From positions 1 through 6,349 of the forward strand of contig USBC01000109.1 of the NCBI GenBank assembly GCA_900552845.1: DNA of 6,349 bases, given 5' to 3'. The notes under the pieces were generated by a model. It saw only the letters and a program-made list of their open reading frames with translations. It ran no database searches and was not told the DNA's origin. How positions within the stretch are numbered: the stretch's first letter is position 1; each line of letters opens with the position of its first letter. Made by a program: the position numbers and the translations under genes. Below, one piece after another: positions 1 through 5,428 of this stretch. Source of the DNA: an uncultured Oscillospiraceae bacterium (GTDB taxonomy: Bacteria; Bacillota; Clostridia; Oscillospirales; Ruminococcaceae).

Positions 1-513
1 GGGGCACTGCTTTTTACGGTGGGGCTGATCACCATCACGCTTTTTGGCTTTGACCTGTACACCGGCAGGGTGGGATACTGGCTGACGCAGACGAGTGCCG
101 AGCGATGGCAGACGCTGTTTTCTTTGCCCTGCAATGCCGTGGGCTGCCTGTTGGCAGGAGTGGCAAGGCAGCCGGTAGGGGAGGTGCTGGCACTGTGCGA
201 AGCGCGCCTTGCCAAATCGCCGACGACACTGTTAACAGACGGATTTTTCTGCGGGGTACTGATTTTTATCTGCGTTGAGATCTACAAGACCCGCGGGACG
301 GTAAAGGGAATTCTGATCTGCATTCCCACCTTTATTTTGTGCGGCTTCGAGCACTCGGTCGCCGATCTGTTTTACTTTGCCAATGCCCGCATTTTCAGCG
401 GTCAGGCAATAGGAGCAGTACTGTTGGTGGCACTGGGCAATGCTGCCGGTGCGCTGCTCATTCCGGCGGCGCAGCTGGTATACCGGCCAAAGCCGGAACT
501 GAAAACTGAATAG
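1..513 (+). CDS. Formate/nitrite transporter (FNT) family protein, 5'-truncated by window edge
   Basis: The frame is open from base 1 and ends at TAG 511-513, leaving 170 residues. FNT proteins are usually 250-290 residues, so the first helix or so lies outside the window. The GTG at 19 is internal and not the start. FNT proteins form pentameric aquaporin-like channels or transporters for formate, nitrite or related small anions in the inner membrane. Visible signs: a TM2-like segment followed by DLYTG (residues 18-22), which corresponds to the omega-loop L-F-T motif of FocA; GFEHSVADLFYF (115-126), carrying the conserved pore histidine H118 (codon 352-354); and a final helix with a GNAAGALL motif, matching GNxxGG near the FNT C-terminus. 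A short charged tail (PKPELKTE) follows. Family assignment is firm. Substrate is inferred: formate is plausible in a fermenter, but nitrite or hydrosulfide cannot be excluded. An intrinsic terminator lies 10 bp downstream. Confidence 0.85.
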   Translation, partial: GALLFTVGLITITLFGFDLYTGRVGYWLTQTSAERWQTLFSLPCNAVGCLLAGVARQPVGEVLALCEARLAKSPTTLLTDGFFCGVLIFICVEIYKTRGTVKGILICIPTFILCGFEHSVADLFYFANARIFSGQAIGAVLLVALGNAAGALLIPAAQLVYRPKPELKTE

Positions 514-523
514 ACCAGAGAAC

Positions 524-566
524 CCCTCCGGCATCACAAGGGACAGTGATGAACGGGGGGCTTTTT
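524..566 (+). terminator. Intrinsic terminator of the FNT gene
   Basis: Two stacked stems: outer arm 524-530 pairs with 554-560 (7 bp, one T-G wobble) and inner CATCAC 532-537 pairs with GTGATG 546-551. A small internal loop separates them, with an apical loop at 538-545. TTTTT at 562-566 follows directly. It begins 10 bp after the FNT stop, so the radical SAM gene is probably a separate transcription unit. Confidence 0.8.
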
Positions 567-831
567 GTCCTCTGCTCCGGCAGCGGACAAAAGGAGGCGG
601 ATAAGACCGAAACCTGTCCGGAACCGGCAGGATAAGACCGAAAGCCCCCTTTTTGACCGAAAAAATTTTGTAAAAGACGGACGGATATTCCCCTCCCACT
701 TGGGGGCGCCTGTCCAAAAACTGCACAATTCCGAGCCTTTGCCGATACTTTTTACCACCCGGCAGCAGTAGAATAGAGGGGTAAAAGGGACAGTTTTCCC
801 TGTATTGATCGAGAAAGGAACGGGTAGAAAT
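567..831 (+). other. Leader region between the FNT terminator and the radical SAM gene
   Basis: No convincing gene is seen here. It holds a direct repeat (599-643, listed separately) and an isolated TTGACC at 653-658 with no good -10 at proper spacing. TAGAAT at 769-774 is a candidate -10, but its -35 is poor: CTTTTT at 748-753 with a 15-bp spacer. A weak 5-bp inverted repeat, AGGGA/TCCCT, lies at 786-801. The ribosome binding site of the next gene is AGGAA at 816-820. The promoter must lie in this region, but I cannot place it confidently. Confidence 0.4.
599..643 (+). repeat. 14-bp direct repeat flanking a small hairpin, possible operator or leader element
   Basis: GGATAAGACCGAAA occurs at 599-612 and again, perfectly, at 630-643, a 31-bp period or about three helical turns. 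A partial third copy, GACCGAAAA, lies at 655-663. Between the full copies, 613-630 can fold as CCTG(T)CCGG / CCGGCAGG with a bulged T. Evenly phased direct repeats upstream of a gene are compatible with a cooperative protein binding site. No regulator is encoded beside it, so the function is inferred only. Confidence 0.5.
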
Positions 832-2211
832 ATGACACTGATGGAAAAAGCCGCTCATGCGGCGGAACGCAAGGCATTTGAGAAGGTCCTTGATAACTTC
901 ATCAAAAAGGGACGCACCGAGGACGCTGCGGCAGCTGCGCAGGAGCTGGTGGATATGGCGGAGAAAATTCAGGGCAGCGTGTGGAAAAAGGAATCCTTCG
1001 AGGTGCTGCACATGATCGCAGGTCAGCCGGAGGGCAAGTGGGCGCACTATGTCCAGCGAATTCTGGACGAAACCGACCCTTATATTCTCAAAACCTTTTT
1101 GACCAACGCTGTGTATGAGGGCGGCTTCCGCGGCTATCAGCAGGCGCAGAAGAATGCCGAAAAGTACGGCTGCAATATTCCGTGGCTCATTTTGATGGAC
1201 CCCACCTCCGCCTGCAATATGCACTGCACCGGCTGCTGGGCGGCAGAGTACGGTCATCAGCAGAGCCTAACCTTTGAGGAAATGGATCGGGTGCTGACCG
1301 AGGCGAAGGAGCTGGGCACCCACGCCTGTCTGTTTACCGGCGGCGAGCCGCTCATTCGCAAAAAGGATATCATTCGCCTGTGCGAAAAGCACAGAGATAT
1401 GGCATTCCACGCCTTTACCAACGGCACCCTTATTGATGATGACTTCTGCAAGGAGCTGCTGCGGGTCGGTAATTTCTTTGTTTCTGTCTCTATCGAGGGC
1501 TTTGAGGAGGCAAACGACGGTCGCCGCGGCGAGGGCCATTTCCAAAAGGCACTGGCGGCAATGGAGCTGATGCACCGCTACAAGATTCCCTTCGGCGTAT
1601 CCATCTGCTACACGGCGAAGAACTACAAGGTCGTCACCAGCGATGAATTCCTTGATTTGTTGATCAGCAAGGGCTGCGTATTCGCATGGTACTTCCACTA
1701 TATGCCGGTCGGCGTGGGCGCCACTACCGACCTTTTGCTGACTCCCGAGCAGCGCACCTATATGAAGAACCGCGTGCGTGAGATCCGCGGGGTGACCGGC
1801 GGCAAGGAGCTGTATTGCATCGACTTCCAGAACGACGGCGAGTTTGCCGGCGGTTGTGTGGCAGGCGGACGCATCTATTGTCACATCAATGCTGCAGGCG
1901 ATGTGGAGCCGTGCGTCTTTATCCACTATTCCGGCACCAATATTCGGGAAAAGAGCTTCCTGGAGTGTTTGCAGCAGCCGCTGTTTTTGGAGTACCGCAA
2001 GGGTCAGCCCTTTAATGGCAACCATCTGCGCCCCTGTCCCATGCTGGAAAACCCCGAATTGCTGCCGGAGATGGTGCGGCGCAGCGGCGCCCGCTCCACC
2101 GACCTGGAGGCGCCGGAGAGCGCCGAGCATCTGTGTGAAAAGTGCAAGGCATACGCCGCCTGCTGGCAGCCCACTGCCGAAAAGCTGTGGGACGAGGAGC
2201 ATCAGCAGTAA
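832..2211 (+). CDS. Radical SAM enzyme with C-terminal SPASM-like Fe-S domain, substrate unknown
   Basis: A 459-residue cytoplasmic enzyme. ATG 832 is chosen because AGGAA (816-820) precedes it by 11 nt; a TTG at 805 would add nine residues upstream of that site. Layout: a helical, alanine-rich N-terminal domain of about 115 residues; the radical SAM core from about residue 120, with C128-x3-C132-x2-C135 to bind the [4Fe-4S]/SAM cluster and GGEP at 170-173 for the SAM amino group; then a Cys-rich C-terminal domain from about residue 329. C342-x13-G356-x4-C361 fits the first half of the SPASM pattern, and C435-x2-C438-x5-C444 fits most of the second. The usual fourth cysteine is T448, and C329, C350 and C402 are extra. 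SPASM enzymes often mature peptides or act on protein side chains, but no precursor peptide, partner maturase or transporter is seen beside it. It resembles uncharacterised clostridial COG0535-type proteins. Family is firm; reaction is unknown. It appears monocistronic. Confidence 0.9.
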   Translation: MTLMEKAAHAAERKAFEKVLDNFIKKGRTEDAAAAAQELVDMAEKIQGSVWKKESFEVLHMIAGQPEGKWAHYVQRILDETDPYILKTFLTNAVYEGGFRGYQQAQKNAEKYGCNIPWLILMDPTSACNMHCTGCWAAEYGHQQSLTFEEMDRVLTEAKELGTHACLFTGGEPLIRKKDIIRLCEKHRDMAFHAFTNGTLIDDDFCKELLRVGNFFVSVSIEGFEEANDGRRGEGHFQKALAAMELMHRYKIPFGVSICYTAKNYKVVTSDEFLDLLISKGCVFAWYFHYMPVGVGATTDLLLTPEQRTYMKNRVREIRGVTGGKELYCIDFQNDGEFAGGCVAGGRIYCHINAAGDVEPCVFIHYSGTNIREKSFLECLQQPLFLEYRKGQPFNGNHLRPCPMLENPELLPEMVRRSGARSTDLEAPESAEHLCEKCKAYAACWQPTAEKLWDEEHQQ

Positions 2212-2230
2212 AACCGTAAAAGCTTTCGGT

Positions 2231-2439
2231 CAAGCCTTTTACAAAAGGCTTGCAGCTTCCTAAGACAGCGTCTTTGGTCGCCCACCGCGCGTCGGGCACA
2301 ACCTCCACTTGAATCGGGCAGACCATCCGCTACACTACGGGCAGCCATCTTCCGCTTCGGTGTGCCCTCCTTTCCCCACAAGGTCTTACGACCTTGTGGG
2401 GACCCCAGAAATCCCATTTTTCCAGAGGGTGCTCCCAAG
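2231..2439. repeat. Copy 1 of a ~210-bp palindromic intergenic repeat
   Basis: It starts with a perfect inverted repeat, CAAGCCTTTT 2231-2240 / AAAAGGCTTG 2243-2252. It runs through a diverged middle section sharing CTCCA, TCGGG and CTAC blocks with copy 2, then the exact shared 13-mer CCTCCTTTCCCCA (2366-2378). The core palindrome is 2374-2401, followed by GACCCC and a tail ending CCCAAG at 2439. Copy 2 at 5429-5638 has the same order and almost the same length (209 against 210 bp), although overall sequence identity is modest. It begins 20 bp after the radical SAM stop. No transposase or obvious target duplication is seen. It is most likely a non-autonomous or REP-like dispersed element. 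Confidence 0.7.
2374..2401. repeat. Core palindrome of repeat copy 1
   Basis: Perfect 12-bp stem: CCCCACAAGGTC (2374-2385), loop TTAC, GACCTTGTGGGG (2390-2401). It corresponds position for position to 5574-5601, with compensatory base-pair changes. No T-tract follows, so it is not a standard terminator. Confidence 0.85.
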
Positions 2440-2476
2440 GTAGCTGCTTAGACTTGTACCTTCGGAAGGAAGGATC

Positions 2477-2515
2477 GTGTGAAAGGAAACCATCAGGGTT
2501 TCCTTTCGCGTTTAA
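2477..2515 (+). terminator. Terminator-like hairpin, possible end of the radical SAM transcript
   Basis: GAAAGGAAACC 2481-2491 pairs with GGTTTCCTTTC 2497-2507 (11 bp, loop ATCAG). G-C and wobble pairs extend it outward by about four positions. The following TTTAATAAAA is only weakly T-rich and the hairpin lies about 265 bp after the stop codon, so its terminator role is uncertain. Confidence 0.45.
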
Positions 2516-2684
2516 TAAAAACTGATTTTGCACGCAGGGCAAAACCAGTAGCGGCAGTGCGCAGCGCGGTCGCGCCCTGCAAGAGAGGGCGCCCCCTTAT
2601 TTGCGGTTTTTGCTGACTTTCCTTTCGTCGAGCAGACGAAAACATTCGATTTCTCTCCTAATCTCCGTCAAATGCGCCACCGCA

Positions 2685-3596
2685 TCACCGTCCGAACGGC
2701 GCTGCCGCCCGCAGTGCCGCTACAAACTGCGCCAGTGCTGGGTTGCCTGTGTCATTTCGCCACGCTGCAATGACCTCCTCCTGCTCGCCGTGTCCCGTCA
2801 GCGGGATAAACACAAGATTTTCCGCCGGAAAATATTTGCGCGCGGAATAATCCGGCAGCACCGAAACACCTTCCTCTGCCGCCACCATCATCAGAATGCT
2901 CTCGATATCGGAGGAGCAGAACAGGATATTGGGTCGATAACCCGCCTCCTTGTACAGGTTCATAAAAAAGGCGTCTCCGTAGGAATCCAATGTCTCTGCC
3001 GGCGACATATAAATGATCGGTTCTCCCCGCAGCTCCCGGCGGGTCAGCCGCACCCGCTGTGCCAGCGGGTGTCCGGCATACAGCGCTGCCACCAGCCGCA
3101 CCTCCTCCACCGGCAGCCAGTCCACCCGCTCGTCCTGCTTCAGGTTGGTGCTGTCCCAGGTCAGAATGAGATCAAATTGATTGTTGAGCAGCCCTGCGGC
3201 AAGCTGATCGGTGGTGCAGCGGTAAAAGGTAATCAGCAAATTGGCGTGCCGCTGGTGGAACTGCCGCAAAAAATCGGTGAAGCCGCTTTGCTCGTAACCT
3301 TTCAGATAGCCGATGCGCAGGTTGCCGGTCAGCCCCGTGGCAGCGCCGTGTGTGCGGTCTATGGCATGATCCATGCGCTCCAGAATCGCCTTAGCTTCGG
3401 TCAGAAACGCCTTGCCTGCCGGTGTCAGCGTTACGGGGCGGGTGCCGCGGTCGAACAGGGGACAGCCCAGCATCTCCTCCAATAGCTTGATTTGCTGTGT
3501 TACCGCCGTCTGAGAGATAAAATACTGGTCAGCTGCCTTGGTAAAGCTCCGGCTTTCCGCAGCCGCTACAAAATATCGCAGTTGGTTTCGGTTCAT
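2685..3596 (-). CDS. LysR-type transcriptional regulator
   Basis: A 303-residue protein, the normal LysR-type length. ATG at 3596 is chosen because AAAGGA (complement of 3603-3608) sits 6 nt upstream; an in-frame GTG at 3614 would add six residues but overlap that site. The N-terminal winged helix-turn-helix spans about residues 1-60: LRYFVAAAESRSFTKAA, then the recognition helix around SQTAVTQQIKLLE (28-40), then LGCPLFDR (43-50), a hallmark of the family. A linker helix follows (about 60-88). The effector-binding domain begins at LRIGYLKGYE (93-102) and runs to the C-terminus as two periplasmic-binding-protein-like lobes. Proteins of this family bind DNA as tetramers and respond to small molecules. 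It is divergent from the NSS symporter gene, with promoters that overlap at the -35 box, so it probably regulates that gene and itself. The effector is unknown but may be the transported substrate. Confidence 0.93.
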   Translation of the reverse strand: MNRNQLRYFVAAAESRSFTKAADQYFISQTAVTQQIKLLEEMLGCPLFDRGTRPVTLTPAGKAFLTEAKAILERMDHAIDRTHGAATGLTGNLRIGYLKGYEQSGFTDFLRQFHQRHANLLITFYRCTTDQLAAGLLNNQFDLILTWDSTNLKQDERVDWLPVEEVRLVAALYAGHPLAQRVRLTRRELRGEPIIYMSPAETLDSYGDAFFMNLYKEAGYRPNILFCSSDIESILMMVAAEEGVSVLPDYSARKYFPAENLVFIPLTGHGEQEEVIAAWRNDTGNPALAQFVAALRAAAPFGR

Positions 3597-3613
3597 TGGC
3601 GTTCCTTTCTCCA

Positions 3614-3694
3614 CCGGCGGGCGCGCCTTCGCTGTCCCTCGTGCCGCCGCCCCTGAGGGGCGGCAGCCCTCGCCCGCTCCGGCGCGCCCGCCGG
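3614..3694 (-). repeat. 81-bp very GC-rich hairpin in the lysR 5' leader
   Basis: Outer arms 3614-3627 (CCGGCGGGCGCGCC) and 3681-3694 are a perfect 14-bp inverted repeat. Inside is a second perfect 8-bp stem, GCCGCCCC 3646-3653 / GGGGCGGC 3657-3664, with a TGA loop. The lysR promoter lies beyond it at 3720-3747, so lysR mRNA should carry the whole structure in its leader. It ends 5 nt before the AAAGGA ribosome binding site. It lies outside the NSS promoter. It could be a repeat insertion, an insulator or a translational control element. Confidence 0.8.
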
Positions 3695-3719
3695 CTGCTG
3701 CACTATAACTTTTTCTTAT

Positions 3720-3747
3720 ATTATAATGTAAAATTCAGCCTTGTCAA
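3720..3747 (-). promoter_or_regulatory. lysR promoter (SigA type)
   Basis: On the minus strand TTGACA (complement of 3742-3747) is followed after 16 bp by TATAAT (complement of 3720-3725), both perfect consensus. Transcription would start near 3713, giving a leader of about 117 nt that contains the hairpin at 3614-3694. The -35 box overlaps that of the divergent NSS promoter. Confidence 0.8.
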
Positions 3748-3769
3748 TGCACTCATTCCGCTCTATAAT
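3741..3769 (+). promoter_or_regulatory. NSS symporter promoter (SigA type)
   Basis: TTGTCA (3741-3746), a 17-bp spacer, then TATAAT (3764-3769). Start would be near 3776, leaving a leader of only about 23 nt with the ribosome binding site GAGGAG (3787-3792). The -35 shares five bases with the lysR -35 on the other strand. The AT-rich arms around 3712-3726 and 3763-3776 are roughly inverted copies, making the control region a dyad centred near 3744. Confidence 0.82.
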
Positions 3770-3798
3770 AAGAATACTTTTTGAATGAGGAGCATTGT

Positions 3799-5154
3799 AT
3801 GCAAAGAGAAAATTTCCGTTCCCGCCTTGGATTCCTATTGGTCAGCGCCGGCTGCGCCATCGGCATCGGCAACGTCTGGCGCTTCCCCTATATCACCGGT
3901 CAGTACGGCGGTGGGTACTTCGTTCTGTTCTATCTCATCTGCCTTGTCATCATGGGTATTCCGGTCATGACGATGGAGCTTGCCGTGGGGCGCGCCAGCC
4001 GGAAAAGTGCCGTTCAGGCATACAAAACGCTGGAAAAGCCGGGACAGAAGTGGCATATCCATGGCTGGTTCTGTATGCTGGGCTGCTGCCTTTTGATGAT
4101 GTACTACACCACCGTTACCGGTTGGATGGTGGATTACTTCTATAAATTCCTTATCGGCAGCTTTCCCACCGGCATGAGCAGCGAAGCCATCGGCGGGGTA
4201 TTCGATCAAATGCTGTCCTCCCCGGGCGAGATGACGGTTTTCATGGTCATCGTTGTTGTGGCAGGCTTTTTGATCTGCAGCTTCGGCGTGCAGAAGGGGC
4301 TGGAGCGCATCACCAAGGTGATGATGCTGGCGCTGCTGGCGCTCATTCTGGTGCTTGCCGTCCACAGCCTGCTGCTGCCGGGCGCCGCCGAGGGCATGAA
4401 GTTCTATCTGCTGCCATCCGCCGAGAGCATTCGTGCAAACGGTCTGGGCGATACCATCACCGCCGCCATGAATCAGGCGTTCTTTACCCTCAGCCTCGGC
4501 ATCGCCGCAATGGAAATCTTCGGCAGCTACATGAGCCGTGAGCATACCCTTGCGGGCGAAGCCACCCGTATCTGCGCCTTGGATACCTTTGTGGCGATCA
4601 TGTCCGGTATCATCATCTTTCCGGCGTGCTTCTCCTACGGCGTCCAGCCCGATGCCGGCCCCCCCCTCATCTTTAAGACCCTCCCCAGCGTTTTTGTCAA
4701 CATGGAGGGCGGTCGTCTGTGGGGCACCCTGTTCTTCCTGTTTATGACCTTCGCCAGCTTTTCCACCGTACTGGCGGTGTTTGAAAATCTGTTGGCTTTT
4801 GCGGTGGATACCTTCGGCATCAGCCGCAAAAAGGCTTCTGTCATCGGCTGCATCGCCATTTTGCTGCTCAGTATGCCCTGCGTCCTTGGCTTTAATGTCT
4901 GGGGCGACCTGCAGCTCATCGGCGCACGCGGCGTGCAGGATAGCGAGGATTTCCTTGTCAGCAATCTGCTGCTGCCCATCGGCGCAGTCGTCTATCTGCT
5001 GTTCTGCGTCAGTCGCTGGGGCTGGGGCTTCGATCACTACCTTGCAGAAGCCAATACCGGCAAGGGACCCAAGCTCCCCCGCTGGCTGCGCCCCTATTTC
5101 CGCTATATCCTACCCGTCCTCATCATTGTTATTCTGGTACACGGTTTACTCTGA
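3799..5154 (+). CDS. Neurotransmitter:sodium symporter (NSS/SNF family) transporter
   Basis: A 451-residue membrane protein using the Na+ gradient to import an amino acid or related amine (role known for family members LeuT, MhsT, TnaT and Tyt1). ATG 3799 is chosen for GAGGAG 6 nt upstream; TTG 3781 would place that site inside the gene. About 11 membrane helices can be read: 10-31, 40-62, 88-115, 146-165, 171-194, 221-245, 256-280, 306-335, 344-365, 381-404 and 432-451, the common bacterial number (no TM12). TM1 has the family signature GCAIGIGNVWRFPY (18-31) followed by GQYGGG. A20 and N25 match sodium ligands A22 and N27 of LeuT. TM6 reads QAFFTLSLG (226-234). TM8 FASFST (318-323) replaces the usual T-S sodium pair by S-T. 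C19 stands where LeuT has N21, and E239 lies in TM6. Substrate cannot be read from sequence. Divergent from lysR and followed by its own terminator, so monocistronic. Confidence 0.94.
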   Translation: MQRENFRSRLGFLLVSAGCAIGIGNVWRFPYITGQYGGGYFVLFYLICLVIMGIPVMTMELAVGRASRKSAVQAYKTLEKPGQKWHIHGWFCMLGCCLLMMYYTTVTGWMVDYFYKFLIGSFPTGMSSEAIGGVFDQMLSSPGEMTVFMVIVVVAGFLICSFGVQKGLERITKVMMLALLALILVLAVHSLLLPGAAEGMKFYLLPSAESIRANGLGDTITAAMNQAFFTLSLGIAAMEIFGSYMSREHTLAGEATRICALDTFVAIMSGIIIFPACFSYGVQPDAGPPLIFKTLPSVFVNMEGGRLWGTLFFLFMTFASFSTVLAVFENLLAFAVDTFGISRKKASVIGCIAILLLSMPCVLGFNVWGDLQLIGARGVQDSEDFLVSNLLLPIGAVVYLLFCVSRWGWGFDHYLAEANTGKGPKLPRWLRPYFRYILPVLIIVILVHGLL

Positions 5155-5171
5155 AAATCGAAAATCAACCC

Positions 5172-5200
5172 AAGAGCCGCTCGCTAAGGGCGGCTCTTTT
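5172..5200 (+). terminator. Intrinsic terminator of the NSS symporter gene
   Basis: AAGAGCCGC 5172-5180 pairs perfectly with GCGGCTCTT 5190-5198 around a 9-nt loop and runs into TTTT (5197-5200). It lies 17 bp after the stop codon. Confidence 0.85.
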
Positions 5201-5204
5201 CGTG

Positions 5205-5389
5205 TCCGACAGCCGATAAATCTACCTCCCGCGCCCCTCGCAGCGCCCCGAATTCGGCTCCCTTGTGTAAAGGGTAACGAAGTGGCGGCGCGGTAGTGAA
5301 TGATATGCCGGTGGCATATCAGAGCCGCGCCGTGACCGAGCTGCAGCGAGAAGCTGGCACGGCGTAGCCGTGACGGAGGGATTGTCGGA
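5205..5389. repeat. Structured repeat bounded by TCCGACA/TGTCGGA inverted repeats
   Basis: TCCGACA at 5205-5211 and TGTCGGA at 5383-5389 are exact inverted copies bounding 185 bp. Inside are a short stem CCCTT 5260-5264 / AAGGG 5270-5274; a large hairpin with GGCGCGG 5287-5293 / CCGCGCC 5325-5331 enclosing GATATGCC 5302-5309 / GGCATATC 5313-5320; and CACGGC 5358-5363 / GCCGTG 5367-5372. From memory, the ends (GGCTCCCTTGTGTAAAGGG and GACGGAGGGATTGTC) resemble a repeat common between genes of gut clostridia. Here a structured block appears to sit in its middle. Confidence 0.6.
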
Positions 5390-5412
5390 AGAAACTATGG
5401 ATTAGTTTCTTC
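5388..5412. repeat. 10-bp hairpin joining two repeats
   Basis: GAAGAAACTA 5388-5397 and TAGTTTCTTC 5403-5412 are perfect complements around TGGAT. It overlaps the right end of the 5205-5389 element by 2 bp and precedes repeat copy 2. Confidence 0.75.
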
Positions 5413-5428
5413 TCGCCTATCGGCGTCG

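Larger units (their letters stand above)
2212..2684. other. Intergenic region between convergent radical SAM and lysR genes
   Basis: These 473 bp contain no gene I can support. They hold repeat copy 1 (2231-2439), a terminator-like hairpin (2477-2515), a 7-bp hairpin with arms GCGCCCT 2572-2578 and AGGGCGC 2586-2592, and a 7-bp hairpin TTTCGTC 2623-2629 / GACGAAA 2635-2641 with a 5-nt loop. The last lies 44 bp beyond the lysR stop, but neither it nor 2572-2592 has a T-tract on the minus strand, so the lysR terminator is not clear. Confidence 0.6.

Noticed and set aside
653..681. TTGACC at 653 as a promoter -35 for the radical SAM gene
   Set aside because: No acceptable -10 lies 15-19 bp downstream; the nearest A/T hexamer, TAAAAG at 671, is only 12 bp away.
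805..831. TTG at 805 as the start of the radical SAM protein
   Set aside because: It would place the AGGAA ribosome binding site inside the gene; ATG 832 fits better.
232..1257. 341-codon minus-strand open frame spanning the FNT end, the leader and the radical SAM start
   Set aside because: It crosses a terminator and two real genes and has no recognisable fold.
1267..2202. 311-codon open frame on the minus strand opposite the radical SAM gene
   Set aside because: No domain is recognisable, and it overlaps completely a gene with clear CxxxCxxC and GGEP motifs.
2202..2438. 78-codon minus-strand open frame in repeat copy 1 as a real gene
   Set aside because: It starts on a TTG, overlaps the radical SAM 3' end and has no known domain. 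Kept only as a question in the findings because copy 2 is open in the same register.
2601..3485. 294-codon plus-strand open frame opposite lysR
   Set aside because: It is an antisense shadow rich in R, Q and C; the minus strand encodes a complete LysR-type protein.
3835..5037. 400-codon open frame on the minus strand opposite the NSS gene
   Set aside because: Its product is a low-complexity string rich in H, D, Q, A and G with no hydrophobic core. The plus strand encodes an unmistakable NSS transporter, so this is an antisense shadow of GC-rich coding DNA.
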